Source: an uncultured Bryobacteraceae bacterium (GTDB lineage Bacteria > Acidobacteriota > Terriglobia > Bryobacterales > Bryobacteraceae). From it: a DNA stretch of 64,000 nucleotides. Below, piece after piece: positions 44,675 to 53,677 of this stretch (positions within the stretch are counted from its first letter, which is position 1; the number at the start of each line of letters is the position of its first letter). The notes beneath the pieces are model-generated. The model was given only the letters and a program-made list of their open reading frames with translations, searched no databases and was not told the origin of the DNA. The stretch covers positions 248,001 to 312,000 of the forward strand of contig CALKXJ010000007.1 of assembly GCA_938003835.1 (NCBI GenBank). Direction: 5' to 3'. A program made the translations under genes and the position numbers.

Positions 44675-46123
44675 TTACAGCCCCGCCTTTTTCCAGAGCT
44701 CATCCACCCGCCGCTTGACCTCCGGCGCCATTTGGATCACGTCGGGCCAAGGACGGCTGAAGCCCTCCTCCGGCCACTTGCGCGTCGCATCGATGCCCAT
44801 CTTCGAGCCGAAGTTCGGCAGGCGGCTGGCATGATCGAGAGAATCGACCGGGCCGTGCACGAATTCGATATCGCGCTCCGGGTCGATGTTGTTCAGCGCC
44901 TTCCAGGCCACCTCGCGCACGTCCTGGACGTCGACGTCCTCATCGACGACGACGATGCACTTGGTGAACATCGCCTGCCCGAGACCCCAGATCGCATGCA
45001 TCACTTTGCGGGCGTGGCCCGGGTAGGATTTGCGGATCGCCACGAGCATCAGGTTGTGGAAGACGCCTTCGGCGGGCATGTGGATGTCGCGGATCTCCGG
45101 CAACTGAAGCCGCATCAGCGGCAAAAAGATTCGCTCGATCGCCTTGCCCAGGAAGAAATCCTCCATGGGCGGCGGGCCGACGATCGTGGTGGCGTAGATG
45201 GGGCGCTTGCGCCGGCTGATGCAGGTGACATGGAAGACGGGATAGTCGTCTTCGAGTGAGTAAAAGCCGGTGTGATCGCCGAACGGCCCCTCGCGGCGCA
45301 GTTCGCCCAGCTCGACGTAGCCCTCGAGCACGATCTCGGCGTTGGCCGGCACCTCCAGATCGCAGGTTTCGCAGCGGACCATCTCCACGGGCTCGCCGCG
45401 CAGGAACCCGGCCAGGATCATTTCATCGAGGTCCGGCGGCGCCGGCAGGATGGCCGCATACATGGTGGCCGGATCCGCGCCGATGGCGACGGCCACGTCC
45501 ATGCGGGCGCTCTTGCCTTCGGCCGCCAGGCGCCGGTAGTGCTCCGCGCCGTGCTTGTGCGTCTGCCAGTGCATGCCCGTGGTGCGCTCGTCGAAGACCT
45601 GCATGCGGTACATGCCGCAGTTGCGCCGCCCCGTTTCCGGGTGGCGCGAGAAGACGAGCGGCAAAGTGATGAAACGCCCGGCATCCTTCGGCCAGCATTG
45701 CAAAATCGGAAAATCGAACAGCGAGAAACCGTCGCGCTCGATCACTTCCTTGCACGGGCCGCTCGAAACCGTTCTGGGAAAGAACTTGCCGATCTCGGCG
45801 AGCTTCGGCAGCATCTTCAGCTTCCCCAATAGCCCCTGGGGCATCTGAAGTTGCAGAAACTCGGCGATGCGCGCCGCCACTTCTTCGACGGAGAAGACCT
45901 CGAGCGCCAGCTCCATCCGCCGCATCGAAGCGAAAGCGTTGATCAGCACCGGGTAGCGGCTGCCCCTGGGCCGCTCGAACAGGAGCGCGGGCCCGCCCTG
46001 CTTCACCGCGCGGTCCGCGAACTCCGTGATCTCGAGCACCGGATCCACCTCGAACGGAATTCGCTTCAACTCGCCGTGCTTCTCGAGCGCACGGATGAAG
46101 TCGCCAAGATCGCGATACGCCAT
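44675..46123 (-). CDS. ubiD: UbiD-family decarboxylase
   Basis: UbiD enzymes use prenylated FMN to decarboxylate aromatic or unsaturated acids; ubiquinone/menaquinone synthesis is the classical role. The 482-residue protein begins MAYRDLGDFIRALEKHGELK and has LPLVFSRHPETGRRNCGMYR, the conserved GPFGDHTGFYSLEDDYPVFH with the acidic catalytic region, and PPMEDFFLGKAIERIFLPL. The prenyl-transferase UbiX that makes the cofactor is not in the window. An upstream-extended frame adds 27 hydrophobic residues into the intergenic palindrome region and is not favoured. It is divergent from fabG. Confidence 0.9.
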   Translation of the reverse strand: MAYRDLGDFIRALEKHGELKRIPFEVDPVLEITEFADRAVKQGGPALLFERPRGSRYPVLINAFASMRRMELALEVFSVEEVAARIAEFLQLQMPQGLLGKLKMLPKLAEIGKFFPRTVSSGPCKEVIERDGFSLFDFPILQCWPKDAGRFITLPLVFSRHPETGRRNCGMYRMQVFDERTTGMHWQTHKHGAEHYRRLAAEGKSARMDVAVAIGADPATMYAAILPAPPDLDEMILAGFLRGEPVEMVRCETCDLEVPANAEIVLEGYVELGELRREGPFGDHTGFYSLEDDYPVFHVTCISRRKRPIYATTIVGPPPMEDFFLGKAIERIFLPLMRLQLPEIRDIHMPAEGVFHNLMLVAIRKSYPGHARKVMHAIWGLGQAMFTKCIVVVDEDVDVQDVREVAWKALNNIDPERDIEFVHGPVDSLDHASRLPNFGSKMGIDATRKWPEEGFSRPWPDVIQMAPEVKRRVDELWKKAGL

Positions 46124-46156
46124 AGGGGAAGAATTTCTCTTTCTACTATGATTGAT

Positions 46157-46172
46157 GGTTTGCAGGCAAACC
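46157..46172. promoter_or_regulatory. Perfect 16-bp palindrome between ubiD and fabG
   Basis: GGTTTGC and GCAAACC are exact inverted repeats separated by AG. The two-base spacer is too short for an RNA hairpin loop, so a dimeric transcription-factor site is more likely. It ends one base before the fabG ribosome-binding site (GAAGGAG, 46174-46180) and lies 33 bp from the divergent ubiD start, a position from which either gene could be controlled. Confidence 0.45.
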
Positions 46173-46185
46173 CGAAGGAGAAAGA

Positions 46186-46920
46186 ATGGCAGAACGTACC
46201 GCATGCGTCACCGGAGCGAGCCGCGGCATCGGCCGCGAGATCGCGCTCGCGCTCAGCCGTGACGGCCTGAAGATCGTCGTGGCCTCCAACGAGCGGGAAA
46301 ACAACGACAAGGTGGTCGAGGAGATCCGCGCCGCCGGAGGCGAGGCAATCGCCGTCTACCTGGATCTGGCGCAGGCCGACTCCATCCGGGAGGCTTTCCA
46401 GGAGGCACTAACCGCCTGCGGGCGCATCGACGTGCTCGTCAACAACGCGGGCATCACCAAGGATGCCCTTTCCATGCGCATGAAGCCCGAGGATTGGAAC
46501 CTCGTTCTCCAGATCAACCTGAGCGGCGCCTTCCTGTGCGCGCAGCAGGTGATTCCCGGCATGATGCGCGAGCGCTGGGGCCGCATCGTCAACATCAGCT
46601 CCGTGGTCGGTCTGATGGGCAACATCGGACAGGCCAACTATGTGGCCTCGAAAGCGGGACTGATCGGGCTGACCAAGACGCTGGCGCTCGAGCTCGCTTC
46701 CCGCAACATCACCGTTAACGCCGTCGCGCCGGGTTTCATCGAGACCGACATGACCCGCGTGTTGCCGGAGGAGATCAAGCAGAAGATGCTGGCGCGCATT
46801 CCGCTGGCGCGTATGGGGCAGCCGGCCGACGTCGCCGCCGCCGTGCGGTTCCTGGTGAGCGACGCGGCCAGTTACATCACCGGCCAGGTCCTGAGCGTCA
46901 ACGGCGGGATGTATATGTGA
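46186..46920 (+). CDS. fabG: 3-oxoacyl-ACP reductase FabG-like short-chain dehydrogenase
   Basis: This NADPH-dependent short-chain dehydrogenase has 244 residues. TGASRGIGREIALAL is the cofactor loop, NNAGI follows, and the catalytic set is Asn in INLSG, Ser in NISSV, Tyr and Lys in YVASKAG. The conserved APGFIETDMT and final ITGQVLSVNGG are typical of FabG, which reduces 3-ketoacyl-ACP in fatty-acid elongation. The absence of other fab genes leaves open a different keto substrate. GAAGGAG is six bases before the ATG. Confidence 0.88.
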   Translation: MAERTACVTGASRGIGREIALALSRDGLKIVVASNERENNDKVVEEIRAAGGEAIAVYLDLAQADSIREAFQEALTACGRIDVLVNNAGITKDALSMRMKPEDWNLVLQINLSGAFLCAQQVIPGMMRERWGRIVNISSVVGLMGNIGQANYVASKAGLIGLTKTLALELASRNITVNAVAPGFIETDMTRVLPEEIKQKMLARIPLARMGQPADVAAAVRFLVSDAASYITGQVLSVNGGMYM

Positions 46921-46927
46921 GGCCGCG

Positions 46928-48193
46928 ATGAGGATCGACCGGCGACAGTTTCTCGCAGCGCCCGCGGCTTTCGCCGCTGCGGAAAGACAACCGGTGCGCG
47001 TCGGCATCGTCGGAACCGGCGGGCGCGGCACGGGCCTTTTGCGGTTGCTGCTGCGCATGGAGCAGGTGGCTGTCCCGGCGCTCAACGACATCCGCAAGGA
47101 AGCCCTCGCGCGGGCGGCGGGATTCGTCACCGCCTCGGGCCGCCCGGCGCCCAAGCTCTACACCGGCGAGGAGGACTACCGGCGCCTGGTGGCGCGCGAC
47201 GACATCGACGCCGTCATCATCGCCACGCCCTGGGAGTGGCACGCCAGCATGGCCGTGGCCGCGATGCGGGCCGGCAAGTACGCGGGCGTCGAGGTGCCGG
47301 CGGCGATCACGCTCGATGAGTGCTGGGAGCTGGTGCGGGTCCATGAGGAGACCGGCGTGCCCTGCATGATGCTCGAGAACTGGAGCTTCCTGCGGCCCAA
47401 TCTCGCGGTGCTCAAGATGATCCGCGCCGGCCTCTTCGGCGAGATCGTCCACTGCCATTGCGCCCACTCCCACAACTGCCTCTATTGGTATTTCGATCCG
47501 GAGGGCAATCCCCGCTGGAGCGGGCTGCACCTGGCGCGCCGCAACGCCGACCAGTATCCGACGCACAGCCTCGGGCCTGTGCTGAGCTGGATGGACATCA
47601 ACTGCGGCGATGTCTTCGCGACGCTCACTTCGACGGCCACCCGCTCGCTCGGCATCAACCATTACTTCCGCAAAAAGTTCGGCCCGGATCACCCCGCGGC
47701 GAAGCGCGAGTGGAAGCAGGCTGACATTGTCACCACCGTCGTGCGGACGGCGCGCGGCAACACGATCGTGATCAACAACGACATGCAACTGCCGCGTCCG
47801 TATGACAATCGCTGGATGATCCAGGGAACCGAAGGGCTCTACGACGAAGCGCGAAGCGCCGTCTATCTGTCCGGCCGGAGTCCGCAATACGAGCAGTGGG
47901 AGCCGCTGGCGCCCTACCAGGAACAATACGATCACATCTGGTGGCGGCGAATGAGGGAGGATGTGCCGGACATCGGCCACGGCGGCACGGACTATCTCGA
48001 GCTGAAGCTGTTCGTGGACGCCGTGGCGAGCCGGTCGCCGACGCCCATCGATGTCTACGATTCGGTGACGATGAGCGTGATCATCCCGTTGTCGGAGCAG
48101 TCGATCGCCGCGGGCAGTGCCCCGGTGGCCTGTCCGGACTTCACGCGCGGCCGCTGGAAGACGCGCAAACCGGTCTTCGCGCTCGAGGGGTGA
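46928..48193 (+). CDS. Gfo/Idh/MocA-family oxidoreductase, GH109-like, with Tat-type leader
   Basis: The 421-residue protein starts MRIDRRQFLAAPAAFAA, a twin-arginine leader, then RVGIVGTGGRGTGLLRLLL, the NAD(P)-binding fold. The middle motif NADQYPTHSLGPVLSWMDIN and the later HIWWRRMREDVPDIGHGGTD resemble glycoside hydrolase family 109, where a tightly bound NAD+ drives alpha-N-acetylgalactosaminidase activity by oxidation and elimination. The start YHxxH-type substrate residues cannot be assigned with certainty. Alternatively it is a generic secreted sugar oxidoreductase. It follows fabG after 7 bp and is followed by the tRNA gene. Confidence 0.75.
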   Translation: MRIDRRQFLAAPAAFAAAERQPVRVGIVGTGGRGTGLLRLLLRMEQVAVPALNDIRKEALARAAGFVTASGRPAPKLYTGEEDYRRLVARDDIDAVIIATPWEWHASMAVAAMRAGKYAGVEVPAAITLDECWELVRVHEETGVPCMMLENWSFLRPNLAVLKMIRAGLFGEIVHCHCAHSHNCLYWYFDPEGNPRWSGLHLARRNADQYPTHSLGPVLSWMDINCGDVFATLTSTATRSLGINHYFRKKFGPDHPAAKREWKQADIVTTVVRTARGNTIVINNDMQLPRPYDNRWMIQGTEGLYDEARSAVYLSGRSPQYEQWEPLAPYQEQYDHIWWRRMREDVPDIGHGGTDYLELKLFVDAVASRSPTPIDVYDSVTMSVIIPLSEQSIAAGSAPVACPDFTRGRWKTRKPVFALEG

Positions 48194-48208
48194 AGGCGCG
48201 GCGGGTGC

Positions 48209-48214
48209 TATAAT
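48209..48214 (+). promoter_or_regulatory. -10 box for the tRNA-Lys gene
   Basis: A perfect TATAAT lies 18 bases before the mature tRNA 5' end, a normal distance for a short trailer-processed precursor. No convincing -35 element is seen at 17 bp. Confidence 0.55.
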
Positions 48215-48232
48215 ACAAGTCGTAACCTCGAA

Positions 48233-48308
48233 GGGCCCGTAGCTCAACTGGCAGAGCAACTGACTCTTAATCAGTGGGTTGGAGGTTCGATTCCTCCCGG
48301 GCTCACCA
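48233..48308 (+). tRNA. tRNA-Lys (anticodon CTT) with encoded CCA
   Basis: The cloverleaf folds completely. Acceptor GGGCCCG pairs with CGGGCTC (one G-U). The anticodon stem ACTGA/TCAGT encloses loop CTCTTAA with anticodon CTT, and the T-arm reads GGAGGTTCGATTCCTCC. The discriminator is A, followed by genomic CCA. It decodes AAG lysine codons. It lies 39 bp after the GH109-like gene and has its own TATAAT. Confidence 0.98.
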
Positions 48309-48349
48309 CGCCGGATCGAGTGTGATTTTTCCTTCTTTGAGCCTTGCGG

Positions 48350-48355
48350 TATAAT
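48350..48355 (+). promoter_or_regulatory. -10 box close to the DUF1175 start codon
   Basis: TATAAT at 48350-48355 ends 8 bases before the GTG at 48364. Transcription starting about seven bases after it would begin at or within two bases of that codon, which suggests a leaderless message. A T-rich stretch lies 18-20 bp upstream, but no good -35 box is seen. Confidence 0.5.
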
Positions 48356-48363
48356 TCCGCCGA

Positions 48364-49050
48364 GTGACTGGGCTCGTCAGGTGCGTTGCGGCGCTCGCCG
48401 CAGCCGCCGCCCTCGGAGCGGAGGAGGAACCCCGGCTCGATGCGCCGGAGGACCGGGCGGCCTTCGTCCGGTGGTTCACCTTTCTCGCGGAAATCCAATA
48501 CTTCCAGCCACCCGAGGATCTCGCGCGCGAGGTGAGCGACTGCGCCGGGCTGATCCGCTTCGCCTACCGCGAGGCGCTCAGGTTGCACGACGGCGGCTGG
48601 GCGGCCGAGTTGCGCCTGCCGCTCGTGCCGGCGATCCCGTCGGTGAAAAAGTACCGATACCCGCTCTGGCCTCCCGGCGTGAACCTGTTCCGCATCTCGC
48701 GCGACCGCTGGGGGCAGTTCGCCGACGCGCGGACGCTGTGCCGCTACAATACCCATTTCATCTCTCGACGGATCGAGGAGGCCCGGCCGGGCGATCTTCT
48801 TTTCTTCGAGCAGTCCGGGCAAAGGCTGCCGTTCCATGCGATGATCTACCTCGGCCGGAGCCAGGTCGAGCCGGGTCCCGGCGAGTGGGTGGTCTATCAC
48901 ACGGGCCCCTCGGGCAGCGGCCGCGGCGAGATCCGCCGCCCCTCGGTGGCCGAGCTGCTCGAACATCCGCTGCCGCAATGGCGGCCGCTCGCCGGCAACA
49001 CGAACTTCCTTGGAGTGCATCGCTGGAACCTATTACGGGAGGTCCCCTGA
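48364..49050 (+). CDS. DUF1175 (YfaT-like) secreted protein with NlpC/P60-like residues
   Basis: The 228-residue protein has a signal peptide (MTGLVRCVAALAAAAALGAE). Cys60 in SDCAGLIRFAYREAL and His158 in PGDLLFF...PFHAMIYLG sit in the same order and spacing type as the catalytic Cys and His of NlpC/P60 peptidoglycan peptidases, so an envelope peptidase role is plausible. In E. coli, yfaT (DUF1175) is next to the alpha-2-macroglobulin gene yfaS; the same pair occurs here, one base apart. No ribosome-binding site precedes the GTG, which fits the leaderless promoter just upstream. Confidence 0.75.
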   Translation: MTGLVRCVAALAAAAALGAEEEPRLDAPEDRAAFVRWFTFLAEIQYFQPPEDLAREVSDCAGLIRFAYREALRLHDGGWAAELRLPLVPAIPSVKKYRYPLWPPGVNLFRISRDRWGQFADARTLCRYNTHFISRRIEEARPGDLLFFEQSGQRLPFHAMIYLGRSQVEPGPGEWVVYHTGPSGSGRGEIRRPSVAELLEHPLPQWRPLAGNTNFLGVHRWNLLREVP

Positions 49051-49051
49051 G

Positions 49052-52000
49052 ATGGCAGATGCCGTTAGATTCCGCTTCGGGCGCGGACCGGGCGTGAGCG
49101 CCCTGGTGCTCGTGGCGCTCCTGTTGGGCGCGCCGGTGGTGGCGCAGGAGGAGGAAAGCCGCGCGTTCTTCTCCCTGAGCAGCAGCCGGAGCTGGGCGCC
49201 GAATGAAACGCCGGCGGTGCAGCTTTGGGCCGACGGAGTCGACACGCTGCAATTTCGCGTCTATCGGATCAATGATCCTGTCGCCTTTTTCTCCCGGCTC
49301 GAGGACCCGCATCGCTTCGGCGGAAGCGCGCGGGCGCGGTCTGGCGAGCTGACGCCCATCGAGCGATTCCATCGCTGGAAACGCCGCTTGCAGGCGCAGA
49401 TGCGCGATTTGGTGCGCCGGCAATACTCCGCCGAGACGCGTGCCGCCATCCGGCTGTGGCTCGCTCTGCGCGAGCAGAAGCCGGTCCCGCCGGGCGCCCC
49501 GGCTGCCGTGCGCTACGCGGAGGTCCCGCTGCTCAATCCTCAACAGGTCGTCGCGGTGTGGGAGCAGCGCACGGGAGCAAGGCGGCAGTGGTCCAGCCAA
49601 ATCGTCCCGGTGAAAGTGGATAAGAAGGGGCTTTATCTTGTAGAGGCGACCGACGGTAAGCTTACCGCTTACACCGTCGTCTCGGTCACCGACCTGGTGA
49701 TGCTCACCAAGAGCGCGCCCGGGCGCATTCTGGCGCGGGTGGTGGACCGCGCGGCCGGCGCTCCGGTGGGCGGCTGCCGCGTCGTGGCGCGAGTCGACGG
49801 CAAGGAGGGAGCCCGGGCGGAGACCGACGCGCAGGGCTTCGTCGAAATCCGCCTCGAGAAGACCCAGCCCGAGCAGGTGACCCTGATGGCGCATCGGGGC
49901 GAGGATTTCGCCGTCAACGCGCTCTACGGCTGGGCGCTCGGCTCTGATCCGGACCGGCGCCTGACCGGCTACGTCTACACGGACCGGCCCGTCTACCGGC
50001 CGGGCCATCAGGTCCGGTTCCGCGCTATCGCCCGGCGCGAGAGCGAACGGGGCTACGAGCTGCCCGGGGCCGATCCGCTTCGCGCGGAAATTCGCGGCCC
50101 GGACGGCTCGGTCGTCCATCGAGCCACGCTTGCGCTCTCCCGTTTCGGCACGGCGCACGGGGAGTTCAACCTTCCGGAAACCGCCGCGCTGGGCTACTAC
50201 GGCATCGAGCTCCTGGCGCAGGAGGCCCGCCTTTATGGAGGCTTCCACGTCGAGGAGTATCGGAAGCCGGAGTACGCCGTCTCGGTGAAGCCGCGCGAGC
50301 GGCGCTACCTGCAAGGGCGACCGATCGAGGCGGAGATCGAGGCTCGCTACTATTACGGCGAGCCGGTAACCCATGCGAAGGTAACTTACGTCGTCCACCG
50401 CTCCCGGTACTGGCCGCCGGGCGACGAGGAAGAGGACTTCGAAAGCGAGGGCGCTGGTTACGGCGAACAGGAGCAGGTGCTCGAGCAGGAGGGCGAGCTC
50501 GACGCTGAGGGGCGGCTGACGATCCAGTTCGAGGCTGCCCCGGCCGACTTCGACATGAACTACCGCATCGAGGCTCGAGTCACCGACGCGGCACGGCGCG
50601 AAGTCTCAGGCTCGGCCTGGGTTCTGGCCACCGTGGCCGACTACCGGCTCGAGATCGCCCCAACGAAGTATCTCTTCGAGCCGCGCGAAACGGCCCGCTT
50701 TGAAGTGACGGCGCTGGACTACCAAGGCGGCGCGGTAGCGGACGTCGCGTTTCGCGTCGAGCTGGCGGAGCACCGCGGGCGTGAGGGAGACGGCCGGGTG
50801 CTGGCAACCGCGGAAGGTCGCACGGACCCCTCGGGAAAAGCGATGGTGGACTTCGTGTTGCCCGACGCCGCGGCCTTGGTGGCGCGGGTCTCCTCGCAAA
50901 CTCCCGAGGGTCGCACCGTGCGCGACACCACTTATATCTGGCTTGGCGGCGGAGGCGGCTATCCCGTCGAACAGCGCCTTCAGATCGTCCCGGACAAGAA
51001 ATCCTACCAGCCCGGGGAAGTGGCGCGCGTGCTCATCATGACCGGCGCGCCCGAGGCCCATTTGTGGATCACCGTCGAAGGACGGACGGTGAGCTCCGGC
51101 CAGTTCGTCACCGCTCGGGGCCCTTCGGCGAGCATAGAGATCCCCGTGCTTGCCGAGTACGCGCCGAACTTCTTCGTCACCGCCGCCTGTGTTCGCCAGG
51201 GCCAGCTTTATCTCGGCACCAGGAGCATCCGCGCGCCCGCGCTCGAGCAGACGCTGGCGGTCGAACTCCGCTCCTCGAAAGACATCTTCAAACCCGGCGA
51301 GCCCGGTGAGTTTACGCTCGAGGCCAAAGATCACCAGGGCAGGCCCGTGGCCGCCGAGTTCAGTCTCGGCGTCGTCGACGAGGCCATCTATGCCGTGCGC
51401 GACGAAACCGTGCCGGAAATCTTTCCGTTCTTCTACGGCCGGATCTACAACCGCGTCCACACCGATTCCTCGCTGTCGTATCACTTCAGCGGCGAGGCGG
51501 GCCGCCGCCGGATGGAGCTTGCCGCCCGGCGGCGAGGACGACCTCTGGCCCAGCTTAAGCCCGAGCGATTCGTGATGCCGAAGGTCCGCAAGGCATTTCC
51601 GGACACCATTTACTGGATCGCCGACCTCAAGACAGACGCGAGCGGCCGGGCCCAGGTTCGCGTCTCTTTCCCGGATGCGCTCACCACCTGGCGCGCGACG
51701 GCGCGCGGCGTCACTGAAGACACGAAGGTCGGCAGCGCGCGGCACAAGGCGCAAGTGCGCAAGAACCTGGTGCTGCGCCTGGCGGCTCCGCGGTTCTTCA
51801 CCGAAGGCGACGAGATGACGGTCTCGGCGATCGTGCACAACTACCTGGCCTCGGAAAAGACCGTGCGGGTGTCGCTCGAGGCGCAGGGTCTGGAGATTCT
51901 CGAAGGAGGCACGCGCGACATCGCCGTCGCCAGCCGCGGCCAGGCAAAGGTTGACTACCGCGTGCGCGCCCAGGCGACGCGCAAGGCGGTCCTGCTGGGA

Positions 52001-53677
52001 AAGGCGCTCACCGACGAGGAGTCGGATGCGCTCGAGCTGGAGATGCCGGTCGTTCCTTTCGGGGTCAAGCTGGCCGAATCTCGCACGGGGCTGATCGAAA
52101 AGGCGGGCGATGCCGCCGAGCTCGACGTCGCTTATCCGGCCGCCTCGGCGCCTCAGTCACGGTCGATCGAGATTCAGCTCACGCCTTCTCTGGCGGGCAC
52201 GATTCTCGGCGCGCTCGAATATCTCACCTCGTATCCGTACGGCTGCACCGAGCAGACCATGTCGAGTTTTCTCCCGAACGTGCTCGTGGCGCAGGCGGCC
52301 AGGGAACTCCGCATCGAAACAAATCTGGACGCGCGTGAGCTGGCGCGGAAGGTCACGGCCGGGCTCGAGCGGCTTTACGATTTCCAGCACGCCGACGGCG
52401 GCTGGGGCTGGTGGGCGGCCGATGACAGTGATGCCTTCATGACGGCCTACGTGCTCGCCGGTCTGAAGCAGGCCCAGGCGGCGGGTTACCCGGTGAGGCC
52501 GGAGGTGCTGGAACGGGGCGTCGCGTGGTTGCACGGCGAATTCGGGAGCCTGCCGGCCCGCGAGCCGAATCTGGCCGCCTACGCTCTCTACGCGCTGGCC
52601 TGGAACGATGCGGTCGAGCCGACAGAGATCGAGAGTGTCTTCCGGCGGCAGGAGGCGCTCAATCCGTACGGGCTGGCGCTACTCGGCCTGGCGCTTGAAG
52701 CTCGCAAGGACGGCCGCGCCGCGGCGATCGCCAGCCGGCTCGAATCTCTCGCGAAGACCGGCCCCGGAACCGCGCATTGGGAGGCGGCAGACGATCCTTT
52801 GCTTGGCCTTCGCATGAGCACTTCCCCGGAAGCGACCGCGCACGCGATGAAGCTGCTAGCGCGCCTGCGGCCGCAAAGCCCGCTACTCGAACCAGCGGCG
52901 CGATGGCTGATCGAGTACCGAGATCAGGGCTATTATTGGTCCTCAACGAAACAGACGGCGCTGGTCATCCATGGGCTCATCGATTACCTGAAGCTCAGCA
53001 GCGAACTCGAACCGGACCTTGCCGTCCAACTCGAGCTGAACGGCACGGTGGTTTTCGGCAAGAAATTCACGCGCGCTGAGATCTTCTCGGCACCCGTTGC
53101 CGTCCGGCTCGATGCCGCGAAGCTTGCCGACACCAACCGCCTGCGTCTCACCACACGCGGCAAAGGGCGCCTATACTGGGCCCTGCGCTCTGAATATTAC
53201 AGTCGCGAAGATTCCCTCTCGCGCGCCCCATCGGGCAAGCTTGGCGTCCGGCGCGAGTACTTCAAACTGGCACCCGAAGCCAAAGGCGGCAAGGTCGTCC
53301 ACCGGTTGGAACCTCTCGTGAGAGAAGCGGTCGCGGGCGACGTGCTCGCTGTTCGTTTGATTCTCGACGGAAGCGACTGGCAATACCTCCTCGTCGAGGA
53401 CCCGATCCCAGCCGGAACTGAAACGATCGAGCGCGACGACCTTTACGCGCTTGGCCAGCCGCCGCCATGGTGGAGCTTTTGGGTGGAGCGGCGCGAGCTC
53501 CGAGACGACCGCGCCGCGTTCTATCTGCGAAGCTTCAGCCGCGGCACGGTCGAGCTCGTCTACCTGCTCAAGGTGACCAATCCCGGCCTGTTTCGCGTCA
53601 GCCCGGCGCGAGTGTCGCCCATGTACGAACCCGAGACACTCGCCACCTCAGCAGCGCTGACCCTGGAGGTAAGATGA
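49052..53677 (+). CDS. Bacterial alpha-2-macroglobulin (YfaS-like) with intact thioester
   Basis: The 1541-residue protein starts with a signal peptide (ALVLVALLLGAPVVAQ) and lacks a lipobox. MG-type domains follow: YVYTDRPVYRPGHQVRFRAI and the later ITVEGRTVSSGQFV. The thioester motif PYGCTEQ has Cys1065 with Glu-Gln intact, then an alpha/alpha toroid (FQHADGGWGWWAADDSDAFM) and a C-terminal receptor-like domain. Such proteins trap proteases in the periplasm, clamping and covalently attaching when a bait is cut. GGAGG precedes ATG 49052; an upstream in-frame start reaches into DUF1175 and is rejected. The downstream membrane gene overlaps by 4 bp. Confidence 0.94.
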   Translation: MADAVRFRFGRGPGVSALVLVALLLGAPVVAQEEESRAFFSLSSSRSWAPNETPAVQLWADGVDTLQFRVYRINDPVAFFSRLEDPHRFGGSARARSGELTPIERFHRWKRRLQAQMRDLVRRQYSAETRAAIRLWLALREQKPVPPGAPAAVRYAEVPLLNPQQVVAVWEQRTGARRQWSSQIVPVKVDKKGLYLVEATDGKLTAYTVVSVTDLVMLTKSAPGRILARVVDRAAGAPVGGCRVVARVDGKEGARAETDAQGFVEIRLEKTQPEQVTLMAHRGEDFAVNALYGWALGSDPDRRLTGYVYTDRPVYRPGHQVRFRAIARRESERGYELPGADPLRAEIRGPDGSVVHRATLALSRFGTAHGEFNLPETAALGYYGIELLAQEARLYGGFHVEEYRKPEYAVSVKPRERRYLQGRPIEAEIEARYYYGEPVTHAKVTYVVHRSRYWPPGDEEEDFESEGAGYGEQEQVLEQEGELDAEGRLTIQFEAAPADFDMNYRIEARVTDAARREVSGSAWVLATVADYRLEIAPTKYLFEPRETARFEVTALDYQGGAVADVAFRVELAEHRGREGDGRVLATAEGRTDPSGKAMVDFVLPDAAALVARVSSQTPEGRTVRDTTYIWLGGGGGYPVEQRLQIVPDKKSYQPGEVARVLIMTGAPEAHLWITVEGRTVSSGQFVTARGPSASIEIPVLAEYAPNFFVTAACVRQGQLYLGTRSIRAPALEQTLAVELRSSKDIFKPGEPGEFTLEAKDHQGRPVAAEFSLGVVDEAIYAVRDETVPEIFPFFYGRIYNRVHTDSSLSYHFSGEAGRRRMELAARRRGRPLAQLKPERFVMPKVRKAFPDTIYWIADLKTDASGRAQVRVSFPDALTTWRATARGVTEDTKVGSARHKAQVRKNLVLRLAAPRFFTEGDEMTVSAIVHNYLASEKTVRVSLEAQGLEILEGGTRDIAVASRGQAKVDYRVRAQATRKAVLLGKALTDEESDALELEMPVVPFGVKLAESRTGLIEKAGDAAELDVAYPAASAPQSRSIEIQLTPSLAGTILGALEYLTSYPYGCTEQTMSSFLPNVLVAQAARELRIETNLDARELARKVTAGLERLYDFQHADGGWGWWAADDSDAFMTAYVLAGLKQAQAAGYPVRPEVLERGVAWLHGEFGSLPAREPNLAAYALYALAWNDAVEPTEIESVFRRQEALNPYGLALLGLALEARKDGRAAAIASRLESLAKTGPGTAHWEAADDPLLGLRMSTSPEATAHAMKLLARLRPQSPLLEPAARWLIEYRDQGYYWSSTKQTALVIHGLIDYLKLSSELEPDLAVQLELNGTVVFGKKFTRAEIFSAPVAVRLDAAKLADTNRLRLTTRGKGRLYWALRSEYYSREDSLSRAPSGKLGVRREYFKLAPEAKGGKVVHRLEPLVREAVAGDVLAVRLILDGSDWQYLLVEDPIPAGTETIERDDLYALGQPPPWWSFWVERRELRDDRAAFYLRSFSRGTVELVYLLKVTNPGLFRVSPARVSPMYEPETLATSAALTLEVR

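Noticed and set aside
53467-53673. Longer N terminus for the membrane protein after the macroglobulin
   Set aside because: This part overlaps the macroglobulin coding sequence in another frame; the ATG at 53674 with ATGA overlap is the natural start.
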